DNA from: an uncultured Clostridia bacterium
GTDB lineage: Bacteria; Bacillota; Clostridia; Christensenellales; Borkfalkiaceae
Direction: 5' to 3'
Length of the DNA stretch: 32,778 nt
Assembly (NCBI GenBank): GCA_947627665.1
Contig: CANQWX010000022.1
Location: 1 to 32,778 of the forward strand
Below the pieces are notes generated by a model. It ran no database searches. It worked only from the letters and a program-made list of their open reading frames with translations, and was not told the DNA's origin. The number at the start of each line of letters is the position of its first letter. Position 1 is the stretch's first letter. A program made the position numbers and the translations under genes. Below, one piece after another: positions 17,221-25,005 of the stretch.

Positions 17221-19831
17221 GGGGACGTTTGCCCCGTCTTGGGCGGAGGCTTCTCCGCACGGCAACGCCTTCTGCCGCCTTATAGAGTTCTCCGAGGGGA
17301 ATGACGGCGAGAGAGCAGGCGAACACGAGCGCCCACTGCACGCCCGTGAGGGGCACGACGCCGAACGCGCGGGAGAGGAATGGCTCGGCCGTGAGCAGGA
17401 CGTTCAGCAGGATGCCGAGCGCCGCCGTGAGCAGCAGGACGGGGTCCGAAAACATCTCCTTGGGCGAACTGACGCCGTGTTCCTTGCGCACGTTGAAGGC
17501 GTGGAACAGCTCCGAAAAGGAGAGGGTGAAGAAGGCGCAGGAGGACGCCGCCGCATTCCCGAAAGCGTGCAGGGCATAGAGGAACAGCCCCACCGTCGCC
17601 GCCGCTTGCAGGACGCCGAGGGTGCCCATAAAGGCGAGCGAAGCGGGGGAAAGCAGCTCTCCCGCCGATACGGGCGGTCCTTCCATCGTCCCCCCCGCAC
17701 GCTCCGCGCCGAGGGCGAGGACGGGAAGGGAGTCGGTGATGAGGTTGATCCACAAAAGCTGCGTGGAGGTGAGGAAATCGTACCGCCACAAAAACAGGGT
17801 GGCGACGAGCACGGCGAGCACCTCGGCAAGGTTGGTGGCGAGGAAGAAGGAGATCGTGCGCTTGACCCCCGCAAAGACGCTCCTGCCCTCCTCGAGCGCG
17901 CGCACGATGGAGGAAAAGTTCCCGTCCGTGAGCACCATGTCGGCGGCGTCCTTGGTGACGTCCGTCCCCCCGCCCATGGCGATCCCGATGTCCGCCGCCC
18001 GCACCGAGGGCGCGTCGTTGACGCCGTCCCCCGTCATGGCGACGACTTCCCCGCGCGCCTGCAACGCCCTGACGATCTGCTGTTTGTGCTTGGGGGAAAC
18101 GCGCGCATACACCGAGATCTCCCCCGCGCGGGCGGAGAGCGCCTCCCCCATTCCGTCCAGTTCCTCTCCCGTGACGATCTCGCCGCGGTCCTTTGCGATG
18201 CCGAGCTGCCGCGCGACGGCAAACGCCGTGTCCGCGCTGTCGCCCGTGATCATGACCGTCCTGACGCCCGCACGGCGGCAGGCGGCGACCGCCTCCTTCG
18301 TTCCCTCCTTGGGGGGATCGGCCATCGCCGCAAAGCCGAGGTAGACAAGCTCCTCTTCCCTCGGTTCGCCGCGGAAGGCTCCCTCCGCAAACACGAGCAC
18401 CCGCTTCCCCTCCTGCGCAAAGCGGGAGATCTCCCGCAGGACGCGCTCCCGTGCCTCCGCGGGGAAGGGACGCTCCCCCTCTCCCGACGCGGCGCGGGTA
18501 CAGAGGGGAAGGACCGCCTCCGCGCCCCCCTTTACATACAGCGCGGCGCCCTTTTCCGTTTCTGCCGCCACGCTCATGCGCTTGCGTTCGGAGGAGAAGG
18601 GAATGCCGCCGAGCCGCTTTCCCTCCGCAAAAAAGCCGACGCGGTCGGCATATTCGAGCAGGGCGATCTCGGTGGGATCGCCGAGGTAGCCGCCCGCCTG
18701 CCCGCGGACGGTGTGGCACAGCCGCATGCAGGTCAAGAGCCGCCTCTGCCGCGGCGCGCCCGTGTAGCCCTCCTCCGCGCAGTCCGTCCCGATCGCCGTC
18801 ACCGTCATCTTGTTGCGGGTGAGGGTGCCCGTCTTGTCCGTACAGACGCAGGTGCAGCTGCCGAGCGTTTCCACCGCCGAGAGCTTGCGCATGACGACGC
18901 GGTCCTTGCTCAGCCGCCGCACGCCCATGGCGAGAATGACGGTGACCGTCGCCCCCAGCCCCTCGGGGATCGCCGCCACCGCGACCGCGACCGAGGTCAT
19001 CAGATTTTCGAGGATCCCCACCCGCCGCGCGAGCGATCCGCACAAAAAGAGAAGCGCCGCCACCGCAAATACCGTGACGGTGAGGAGCTTGCCCAGCTTC
19101 TGCACGAGCTTGTCGAGGGGGGAGGGAACGGGGACGGCGCTGTGCAAAAGCCCCGCGATCTGCCCCATCTCCGTCTGCATGCCCGTGGCGGTCACCACGC
19201 AGCGCGCCGTGCCGCCCACGCAGAAGGTGCCGCGGTGCACCGTGTTCGCGCGCTCCGCCAAGGAGGAGGAAGTCACGGGGCGGTCGGATTTTGCGACGGG
19301 CCTGCTCTCCCCCGTCAGCGCCGCCTCGTCCGCACGGAACCCCTCCGAGGAGAGGATGCGGCAATCGGCGGGAACGCCGTCCCCCTCCGCGAGTTCGATG
19401 ACGTCCCCGGGCACGAGCAGGGCGGCGTCGAGGACGGTCACCTTGCCGTCCCGCACCGTTTTGGCGGTCGGCGCCGAGAGCTTTTTGAGCTTGGCGATGG
19501 CGGAATCCGCGCGGTATTCCTGCACGAAACCCACCACCGCGTTGAGCAGGATGACGGCGATGAGGATGCCCGTATCGGCAAGCTCGGAGGGAGTGCGGGA
19601 AAAAAAGGCGATCGCCCCCGACAGCGCCGCCGCCCCGAGCAAAATGAGGGTCATGAGGTCCTTGAACTGTGCAAAAAACAGACCCGCGAGGCTCTTTTTC
19701 TTGCCCTCGCCGAGTCTGTTTTCTCCGTATATCTTCCGCCGCGCTTCCGCCTCCGCGGACGTCAGCCCGCCCTCGCTTGCCGCGAGCGTCTGCAACACCT
19801 CGCTCTTTGTGAGCTTGTACATTTCCTTCAT
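17186..19831 (-). CDS. P-type calcium-transporting ATPase (P2A-like)
   Basis: An 881-residue cation pump. In order: N-terminal cation-ATPase domain, actuator domain with LTGES, the M4 motif AIPEGLGATVT, phosphorylation site DKTGT with D332, nucleotide domain, MITGDSADTA, MTGDGVNDAPSVRAADIG, and six C-terminal membrane helices. Residues that bind calcium in SERCA have counterparts: N and E in FFLATNLAEV (M5), N, T and D in LWINLITDSLP (M6), and E in SFSELFHAFN (M8). The M4 motif has Gly where SERCA-type pumps have Pro (PEGLPA). This fits calcium export from the cytosol. GAGGGT precedes the ATG; it follows the surface protein by 44 bp and is probably in its operon. The 3' end overlaps the deacetylase gene on the other strand. 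Confidence 0.92.
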   Translation of the reverse strand: MKEMYKLTKSEVLQTLAASEGGLTSAEAEARRKIYGENRLGEGKKKSLAGLFFAQFKDLMTLILLGAAALSGAIAFFSRTPSELADTGILIAVILLNAVVGFVQEYRADSAIAKLKKLSAPTAKTVRDGKVTVLDAALLVPGDVIELAEGDGVPADCRILSSEGFRADEAALTGESRPVAKSDRPVTSSSLAERANTVHRGTFCVGGTARCVVTATGMQTEMGQIAGLLHSAVPVPSPLDKLVQKLGKLLTVTVFAVAALLFLCGSLARRVGILENLMTSVAVAVAAIPEGLGATVTVILAMGVRRLSKDRVVMRKLSAVETLGSCTCVCTDKTGTLTRNKMTVTAIGTDCAEEGYTGAPRQRRLLTCMRLCHTVRGQAGGYLGDPTEIALLEYADRVGFFAEGKRLGGIPFSSERKRMSVAAETEKGAALYVKGGAEAVLPLCTRAASGEGERPFPAEARERVLREISRFAQEGKRVLVFAEGAFRGEPREEELVYLGFAAMADPPKEGTKEAVAACRRAGVRTVMITGDSADTAFAVARQLGIAKDRGEIVTGEELDGMGEALSARAGEISVYARVSPKHKQQIVRALQARGEVVAMTGDGVNDAPSVRAADIGIAMGGGTDVTKDAADMVLTDGNFSSIVRALEEGRSVFAGVKRTISFFLATNLAEVLAVLVATLFLWRYDFLTSTQLLWINLITDSLPVLALGAERAGGTMEGPPVSAGELLSPASLAFMGTLGVLQAAATVGLFLYALHAFGNAAASSCAFFTLSFSELFHAFNVRKEHGVSSPKEMFSDPVLLLTAALGILLNVLLTAEPFLSRAFGVVPLTGVQWALVFACSLAVIPLGELYKAAEGVAVRRSLRPRRGKRPLKSGKKYTRSA

Positions 19832-19875
19832 ACCCTCAAGGTATGCGGGAAAGAGGGCGGTTTATGCGTGCGCGG

Positions 19876-21882
19876 TCACCGCAGCGTCATCTTGCGCTTG
19901 ACGACGAGATAGAACAGCAGCGCCGCCGCCCCGAGGGCGCACGCCACGCCGAACACGATGGAGAGGATGAGGTAGACGCGGGACGCCGTTTCCACCGCCA
20001 CGACATAGCGGGCGTGCAGAAGCGAATCCGCCGTGAACACCAGTGCGTCCTCTTCCCGCTCCGCTTCCACGCGGATGAGCGTGCCGTCCTGCCCCATCAG
20101 AAAGAGGGTGACGTCCTTGTCCGCAAATTCCTCGGACAGGGGGATGCGCACGGTGAGTTTGCCGGGTCCCTCCACCACCACGCCCTTCTCCTGCAAGGTG
20201 ATCTCGTACACCGCCTGCGCCTCGAGGCTCCCCTCGAGATTGACCGTCAAAACCTGCGTGACGTCCTCCGCGTTCAGACGCCATGCGGGGGGAAGTCCCC
20301 CCTCCCGCGTGACCGAGAAGCCTTCGTTTCCCTCGGCCTTCAGCTCCAAACGGAGCACGGTGAGGCGGGTGAGGAATACCGCCGCGATCTCCTCGTAATT
20401 CTCGCGGTCCGCGACCGCAAAGGAGAGCCGCACTTCATAGACGCCGGGAGAGAGCGCCGCGGCGTCGAGCGGGGCGCCGCCGCATTCCGCCAGCACGTTC
20501 ACCCCGCTTGGCAGGGAGGGCACGAAGCGGCGCGCGTCGAAAGCGCTTCCCTCGGGCACGCTCTGCTCTTTGACCTGCTCCGCGGAGAGGGAAACGACGT
20601 ATTTTGAAACCTTGACGGAAAAGACGGCGGAGATGTCCCCCGCGCGCACCGTGATCTGCGCGTTGCCGTTCTCCCGCTGTGCAAGATCGCCGTACAGCGT
20701 GTAAAAGTCTTTGATGTAATCCTCGCAGCACGTTTCGCTCGTTTCCTGCGCCGTGGGGCAGAGCGTCCGCGAAATGCCGTCGTCGTAGATCCCCTTAAAG
20801 GTATAGCCCCCCTCCGCGGTGAGGGCGGTGAGCGGACTGTCGAAATAGACCTTGGGCGGATATTGCGGGGTCTTGACTTCGATCGCGGTGAGTACGGGCA
20901 CTTCGACTTGCAGCGTGAGCGTATCCTGGGCGCTTTCGCCGCCCTCCCCCGTCGCCGTGACCGTAAGCTCGCCCGTGCCCACTTGGAGCGTCCCCTCGAC
21001 CTTGAAGGAGATCTCCCCCGCGTAAGGGACGCCGTTCTCGTTGGTGCCCGTGACGGTGACGTGCTCTGCGATCGCATTCGGGTCGGTGGTGGGAAAGACC
21101 TTTCCGCCCGTGTACACCGCCTCGACGGAGGCAAGGGGCGCGAGGATCAGGCTGCCGCCCTCGGCGACATAGCGCTTGTCGTCCGCCGTAAAGACGCCCG
21201 AACTGTTTTCGTCCTCCGCCGCAAAGGGATCCTCGGGGGAGATGACCGTGACCCCCGCCCGTCCCGTAAAGCCGTTGAGGGCGATCTTATTTCCCGGGGA
21301 GAGGAAAATGTTGCTGTCCCCGCCGTTGCCGTCGGTATTTCCTTCTACCACGGCGCCGCCCGCAAGGGTGAGCTTGCCCGTGACGTAGATCCCGCCGCCG
21401 TCCTTGGTGGCGGTGTTGCCCGAAACTTCGCAATCTTCGAGCAGAAGGCTGCCGCGGGAATCGACGTAGATCCCGCCGCCCTGTTCCGCCTTGCCGCCCG
21501 CGATCTTGCCGCCCGTCACGGTAAGCCCGCCTTCGACTTTGAGCACGGAGCCGCTCTCCCCGCCGAGAGAGAGGGTGTGGTCCCCGAGCGCGAGGGTCAT
21601 GCCGCTCCCCGAAACGGTGAGAGAGCTATCCGTTTGCACGTCGGAAAGGAGGGTGAGCGTCGCTCCCTCCCCCCAAGCGCCGAAGGCTTCCCCGAAGGAG
21701 GAATATTCCCGTTCGCCCACAAGGGCGACCGCAGGTTCCCCGTCTTCCCCGTCCGGAGAGTCCGTAGCGTCCGCCGCAGCGGTCCGCCCGCGCGGAGAAA
21801 ACAAGCCGAAAAGTCCCGCCGTAAACAAAAGCGCCGCAAGCAACCATGCCGCGGAAATCCATTTTCCGAAAGTTTTATCCAT
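19876..21882 (-). CDS. Membrane-anchored surface protein with beta-helix-like repeats
   Basis: I do not recognise this 668-residue protein as a named gene. It has an N-terminal hydrophobic segment (about 9-28), an acidic linker, then a stretch rich in GGxI/GGxL turns (LTVTGGKIAGGKAEQGGGIY, GSLLLEDCEVSGNTATKDGG) that looks like the right-handed beta-helix repeats of adhesin-like proteins. Bacterial Ig-like or similar beta domains follow. A C-terminal membrane helix (about 635-658) ends in the basic tail VVKRKMTLR, so the bulk should lie outside the cell with a type I anchor and no sortase motif. Three cysteines lie close together in CPTAQETSETCCEDY. It shares a promoter with the downstream ATPase. 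Its role could be adhesion or sensing; neither is shown. Confidence 0.8.
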   Translation of the reverse strand: MDKTFGKWISAAWLLAALLFTAGLFGLFSPRGRTAAADATDSPDGEDGEPAVALVGEREYSSFGEAFGAWGEGATLTLLSDVQTDSSLTVSGSGMTLALGDHTLSLGGESGSVLKVEGGLTVTGGKIAGGKAEQGGGIYVDSRGSLLLEDCEVSGNTATKDGGGIYVTGKLTLAGGAVVEGNTDGNGGDSNIFLSPGNKIALNGFTGRAGVTVISPEDPFAAEDENSSGVFTADDKRYVAEGGSLILAPLASVEAVYTGGKVFPTTDPNAIAEHVTVTGTNENGVPYAGEISFKVEGTLQVGTGELTVTATGEGGESAQDTLTLQVEVPVLTAIEVKTPQYPPKVYFDSPLTALTAEGGYTFKGIYDDGISRTLCPTAQETSETCCEDYIKDFYTLYGDLAQRENGNAQITVRAGDISAVFSVKVSKYVVSLSAEQVKEQSVPEGSAFDARRFVPSLPSGVNVLAECGGAPLDAAALSPGVYEVRLSFAVADRENYEEIAAVFLTRLTVLRLELKAEGNEGFSVTREGGLPPAWRLNAEDVTQVLTVNLEGSLEAQAVYEITLQEKGVVVEGPGKLTVRIPLSEEFADKDVTLFLMGQDGTLIRVEAEREEDALVFTADSLLHARYVVAVETASRVYLILSIVFGVACALGAAALLFYLVVKRKMTLR

Positions 21883-21914
21883 ACAAAATACCGTTCTTTT
21901 GTTTGGTTTTCTTT

Positions 21915-21943
21915 ATTATAACACAATATATGGAGAATTGCAA
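21915..21943 (-). promoter_or_regulatory. Promoter of the surface protein-ATPase unit
   Basis: On the minus strand TTGCAA (21943-21938) and TATAAT (21920-21915) are 17 bp apart, about 30 bp upstream of the start codon of the surface protein. No good ribosome site follows. Confidence 0.75.
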
Positions 21944-21984
21944 GCAAATAACGCGCGCGTCCCCTTTTGCGCCGAAGAAACAAA

Positions 21985-22125
21985 AAAGCAAAAAAAGCAA
22001 ATGCTTTCAAGAATGATAATGAGAATGATAATGAAGATGAGAATGAGAATGTAGATGATAAAGCAAAAAAAGCAAATGCTTTCAAGAATGATAATGATAA
22101 TGAGAATGATGATGTAAATGAGCAA
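21985..22125. repeat. AT-rich 75-bp duplicated repeat with aatgataatgag runs
   Basis: A 38-bp string beginning aaagcaaaaaaagcaaatgc occurs at 21985-22022 and again at 22060-22097 (period 75 bp), each followed by runs of gaatga/gataat. In the plus direction a frame reads AKKANAFKNDN twice with Asn/Asp/Glu runs, but it has no ribosome site or promoter and its composition is very unlike the neighbours. I treat it as a non-coding low-complexity repeat. Confidence 0.7.
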
Positions 22126-22136
22126 AGCCGCCGCAG

Positions 22137-22460
22137 AAACCCCCTCCCGCGGAGGGGGTAATACTTGCCCACCCCTTCGAGGGGTGGGTGGATTGCCGCA
22201 ACGGCGGCAAGACGGAAGGGGTGGCGTAAATAACACCCCCTCAGTTTCGCTACGCTCAACAGCTCCCCCTCAAGGGGCAGCCAAGAAATACGCGCCCCAC
22301 ACCCCTACCCGTTTTGGCGGCAGGACCGCCAAAACCCATCGGCGAGGCCACGCCTCCTGTCGCGGCGCCCCTCACAGCCCGCTGGGCTGTTGAGAGCACG
22401 GCGCCGCTCCACCCCCACGGAGAGGGTGGTAGTAGAACCCTCTCCATCGGGTGGGGGGAC
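22137..22460. repeat. Hairpin-rich dispersed repeats before gerKA
   Basis: This gene-free stretch holds CCCCCTCC-cgc-GGAGGGGG (22140-22158), CCCACCCCT-tcg-AGGGGTGGG (22168-22188), the agctccccctcaaggggc module near 22260-22277, a 10-bp perfect stem GTTTTGGCGG/CCGCCAAAAC near 22311-22335, and CAGCCC/GGGCTG near 22375-22391. It is the fourth site of the repeat family also found at 1-152, 5256-5345 and 10650-10853. Confidence 0.7.
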
Positions 22461-22465
22461 AAGGC

Positions 22466-22494
22466 GCATAAAAATGCGGCGGTCTCCCATACTT
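22466..22494 (+). promoter_or_regulatory. Possible sigma-G (forespore) promoter of the ger operon
   Basis: GCATA (22466-22470) and CATACTT (22488-22494), 17 bp apart, resemble the sigma-G pattern known from Bacillus (GHATR, CATWHTA). Forespore expression is what is known for GerA-type receptors. The start of transcription would then fall on or next to the gerKA ATG. Confidence 0.4.
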
Positions 22495-22499
22495 GTGCT

Positions 22500-23936
22500 A
22501 TGAAAATTTCGGGTTCTCTCGAAAAGGATGTCGCCGCGCTCAAAAAGCTCCTGCCCGCCGAGGACATCCTCACCTTTGAATTTACGTCGGCAAAGGGCGT
22601 CGGCTTTGCGGCGCTGTTCGCCGACCCCATCACCGACAAAGAACTCCTCGGCGAACAGGTGGTCCGCCCCCTTCTCCGTTACGAGGGGGAACTCTTTGCC
22701 GAGAGCGTCAAAAAGCGCATCACCTCCCCCGAGGTACGCACCGAGAGCGACCTTGAAAAACTCTCCGAAGAGATCCTCGCGGGCAACCCTGTGCTCCTTT
22801 GGGAGGGCATGGACGAGGGGATCATCACGGGCACCAAAAAAGTGTTCGTGCGGGCGATCGCCGAACCGTCCACCGACGTCGCCGTCAAAGGCCCGCGGGA
22901 GGGATTTATCGAGGACATCAAGATCAACACTTCGCTGGTCCGCCGCCGCCTGAAAACGCCCGAGCTGAAGATCGACTTCCTCAACGTGGGGCGGCGCTCG
23001 CAGACCTACGTCGCCGTGTGCTATCTTGCGGGCACCTCGGTGCAGAGAACGGTGGACGAAGTGAAGAAAAAACTCGGGGCGATCGACATCGACATCGTGC
23101 CCGATTCTTCCTATCTCACCCACTTCCTCTCCGCCCGTCCCCGCTCCCTTCTCAAACAGGTGGGGACGACGGAAAAGCCAGACATCTTCTGCGCGAAGAT
23201 CGCCGAGGGCAGGGTGGGGATCCTCGTGGACGGCTCCCCCATCGCCCTCACCGCGCCCTATCTTCTCATCGAGGACTTCCAGTCGAGTGAGGATTACTTC
23301 GTGCCCTCCTACCGCGCGACCTTCACCCGCCTGCTGCGGCTGCTCGCCCTGCTCGTCGCCATCTATCTGCCCGCCTTTTACATCGCGGCGCAGCTCTTTA
23401 AGCTGCAACTCTTCCCCGTCAAACTGCTCATGACCATCTCGGGAAGCATCCGCGACATCCCCCTCTCCCCCTCGCTCGAGATGCTCCTCGTCCTCTTCGT
23501 GCTCGAAGTGCTCAACGAGGCGAGCATCCGCATGCCGAAGTATGTGGGCATGGCGCTGAGCGTCGTGGGAGCGCTCGTCCTCGGCGAAACCGCCGTTTCC
23601 GCGGGCTTTGTGTCCACCCCCGCGATCATCATCATCGCCTTCAGCGGGATCGGGCTGTACGCCGTGCCCAACCTCATCGAGCAGACGAGCGTGCTCCGTC
23701 TTGTCATGCTCCTCGTGGCGGGCAGCGTAGGCACCTACGGCATCATCCTTGCGACGGCGTTCGTGCTCTTCTATCTCGTGACGGCGGAAAATCTCGGCGC
23801 GCCCGCGCTCGCGCCCTTCGCGCCCCTCGTGGGAAGGGACTTGAAAGACAGCCTCGTGAAGTACGAACTCGGCTCCCTCGGCCTGCGCCCGCGCACCCTC
23901 AAGAGCAAGAACAAGAGGAGGCTCGGCCATGACTAA
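22500..23936 (+). CDS. gerKA: GerA-family spore germination protein, A subunit
   Basis: A 478-residue subunit of a germinant receptor in the spore inner membrane. The N-terminal soluble half carries the family's features (VFVRAIAEPSTDVAVKGPRE, GFIEDIKINTSLVRRRLKTP, GRVGILVDGSPIALTAPYL), and the C-terminal half has about five or six membrane segments with LPAFYIAAQLF and EVLNEASIRMPKYVG. Only one ATG (22500) is in frame upstream of the conserved part and it gives the usual family length; no Shine-Dalgarno site is seen before it. The stop overlaps gerKB by 8 bp. The symbol gerKA is one of several equivalent names (gerAA, gerBA); the germinant cannot be told from the sequence. Confidence 0.93.
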   Translation: MKISGSLEKDVAALKKLLPAEDILTFEFTSAKGVGFAALFADPITDKELLGEQVVRPLLRYEGELFAESVKKRITSPEVRTESDLEKLSEEILAGNPVLLWEGMDEGIITGTKKVFVRAIAEPSTDVAVKGPREGFIEDIKINTSLVRRRLKTPELKIDFLNVGRRSQTYVAVCYLAGTSVQRTVDEVKKKLGAIDIDIVPDSSYLTHFLSARPRSLLKQVGTTEKPDIFCAKIAEGRVGILVDGSPIALTAPYLLIEDFQSSEDYFVPSYRATFTRLLRLLALLVAIYLPAFYIAAQLFKLQLFPVKLLMTISGSIRDIPLSPSLEMLLVLFVLEVLNEASIRMPKYVGMALSVVGALVLGETAVSAGFVSTPAIIIIAFSGIGLYAVPNLIEQTSVLRLVMLLVAGSVGTYGIILATAFVLFYLVTAENLGAPALAPFAPLVGRDLKDSLVKYELGSLGLRPRTLKSKNKRRLGHD

Positions 23937-25005
23937 GATCTCCCGCCGCCAGCTCTTCTTTTTCCTCGCCTTCATGGCGCCCGTCGGCAAACTCATCGTC
24001 ATGCCCGCGCGGCTCGCCCGCGTCTGCGGCAACGACCTCTGGCTGCCCGCGCTGGCGCAGTTCCTGCTGCAAGCGGCGGCGGTGTTCTGCGTCCTTCTCC
24101 TCGCAAAGCGCGGAAAGAGCCTGTACGAGCTTCTTTCGGGTTGCCTCGGCAAGATCGCGGGCAAGGTGTGCGTGCTACTCGTGGGGGCGTTTCTCCTCTT
24201 TGCGGGGCTGCTGCCTTTGCTCGAGGAAAAGCTCTTCGTGCAGGGCGTGTTCTACGATACCCTGCCCTCCCTCCTCTCCTTCGCGCCCTTCTTCCTCTTC
24301 TCCGCCTACCTGTGCAGCAAGCCGCTCGCCAGTTACGGGCGGATCTTTGACCTGCTCGCCCCCATCGCGGCGGTGGGATTTGCGGGCGTCATGGTCTTTT
24401 CGGCGGGCAACGCGGACTTCGGTGCGGTCCTGCCCGTGGGCGCCTCGGGTCCCGCGGCGATCGCCCGCGGCTTTGCCGGCTCCTTCGCGTGGTTCTTCGA
24501 CGCCGCGCTCCTTCTCATGATGCTCGGCAAGATCGAATACAAAAAGAATATGGCGTGGCAGGGTGCGCTGTGCTACCTCGGGGGCGGCGCAGCGGTCGTC
24601 CTCTTCCTCATCACCTTCTACGGCATCTTCGAGGGCACCGCCTTGAACCAGCTCTTCGCCTTTACCAAGACGAGCAAGTACTTTTCGGGCTTCACCGTGC
24701 TCGGCAGGGCGGATTATCTGTTCATCTTCCTGCTCTCCCTCGTGGCGGCGTTCTACACCGCCCTGCCCCTGACGGGGGCGATCGAGAGCGTCTTGCAGGC
24801 GTTCGGCAGGCCCGCCGCCCTGCCCGTTTTGCTCTCGGTGGGGCTGTCGGGAATATACTTCTTGCTCGTCTATCTCTTCGATTACCGCTTCGGCGACGTG
24901 ATGCGCGCCGTGACCGAGCAGGCGTTCTGGCTCTTCCCCGTCTTTACCCTGCTCCTGCCCCCGCTGCTGCTGCCGCTGAAAGGGAGGAAACATGAGAGCG
25001 CGTAA
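23929..25005 (+). CDS. gerKB: GerA-family germination permease, B subunit
   Basis: A 358-residue integral membrane protein with about ten hydrophobic segments, of the APC-related endospore germination permease family that binds the germinant in the receptor. It opens with the typical KISRRQLFFFLAFMAPVGKLIV. The ATG overlaps gerKA by 8 bp and has AGGAGG upstream inside gerKA; the end overlaps gerKC by 14 bp. Length and order A-B-C are standard. Confidence 0.92.
   Translation: MTKISRRQLFFFLAFMAPVGKLIVMPARLARVCGNDLWLPALAQFLLQAAAVFCVLLLAKRGKSLYELLSGCLGKIAGKVCVLLVGAFLLFAGLLPLLEEKLFVQGVFYDTLPSLLSFAPFFLFSAYLCSKPLASYGRIFDLLAPIAAVGFAGVMVFSAGNADFGAVLPVGASGPAAIARGFAGSFAWFFDAALLLMMLGKIEYKKNMAWQGALCYLGGGAAVVLFLITFYGIFEGTALNQLFAFTKTSKYFSGFTVLGRADYLFIFLLSLVAAFYTALPLTGAIESVLQAFGRPAALPVLLSVGLSGIYFLLVYLFDYRFGDVMRAVTEQAFWLFPVFTLLLPPLLLPLKGRKHESA

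Noticed and set aside
21967..22161. Plus-strand frame rich in Asn, Asp and Lys
   Set aside because: It is a translation of a DNA repeat that ends in the dispersed hairpin element; no promoter or ribosome site.
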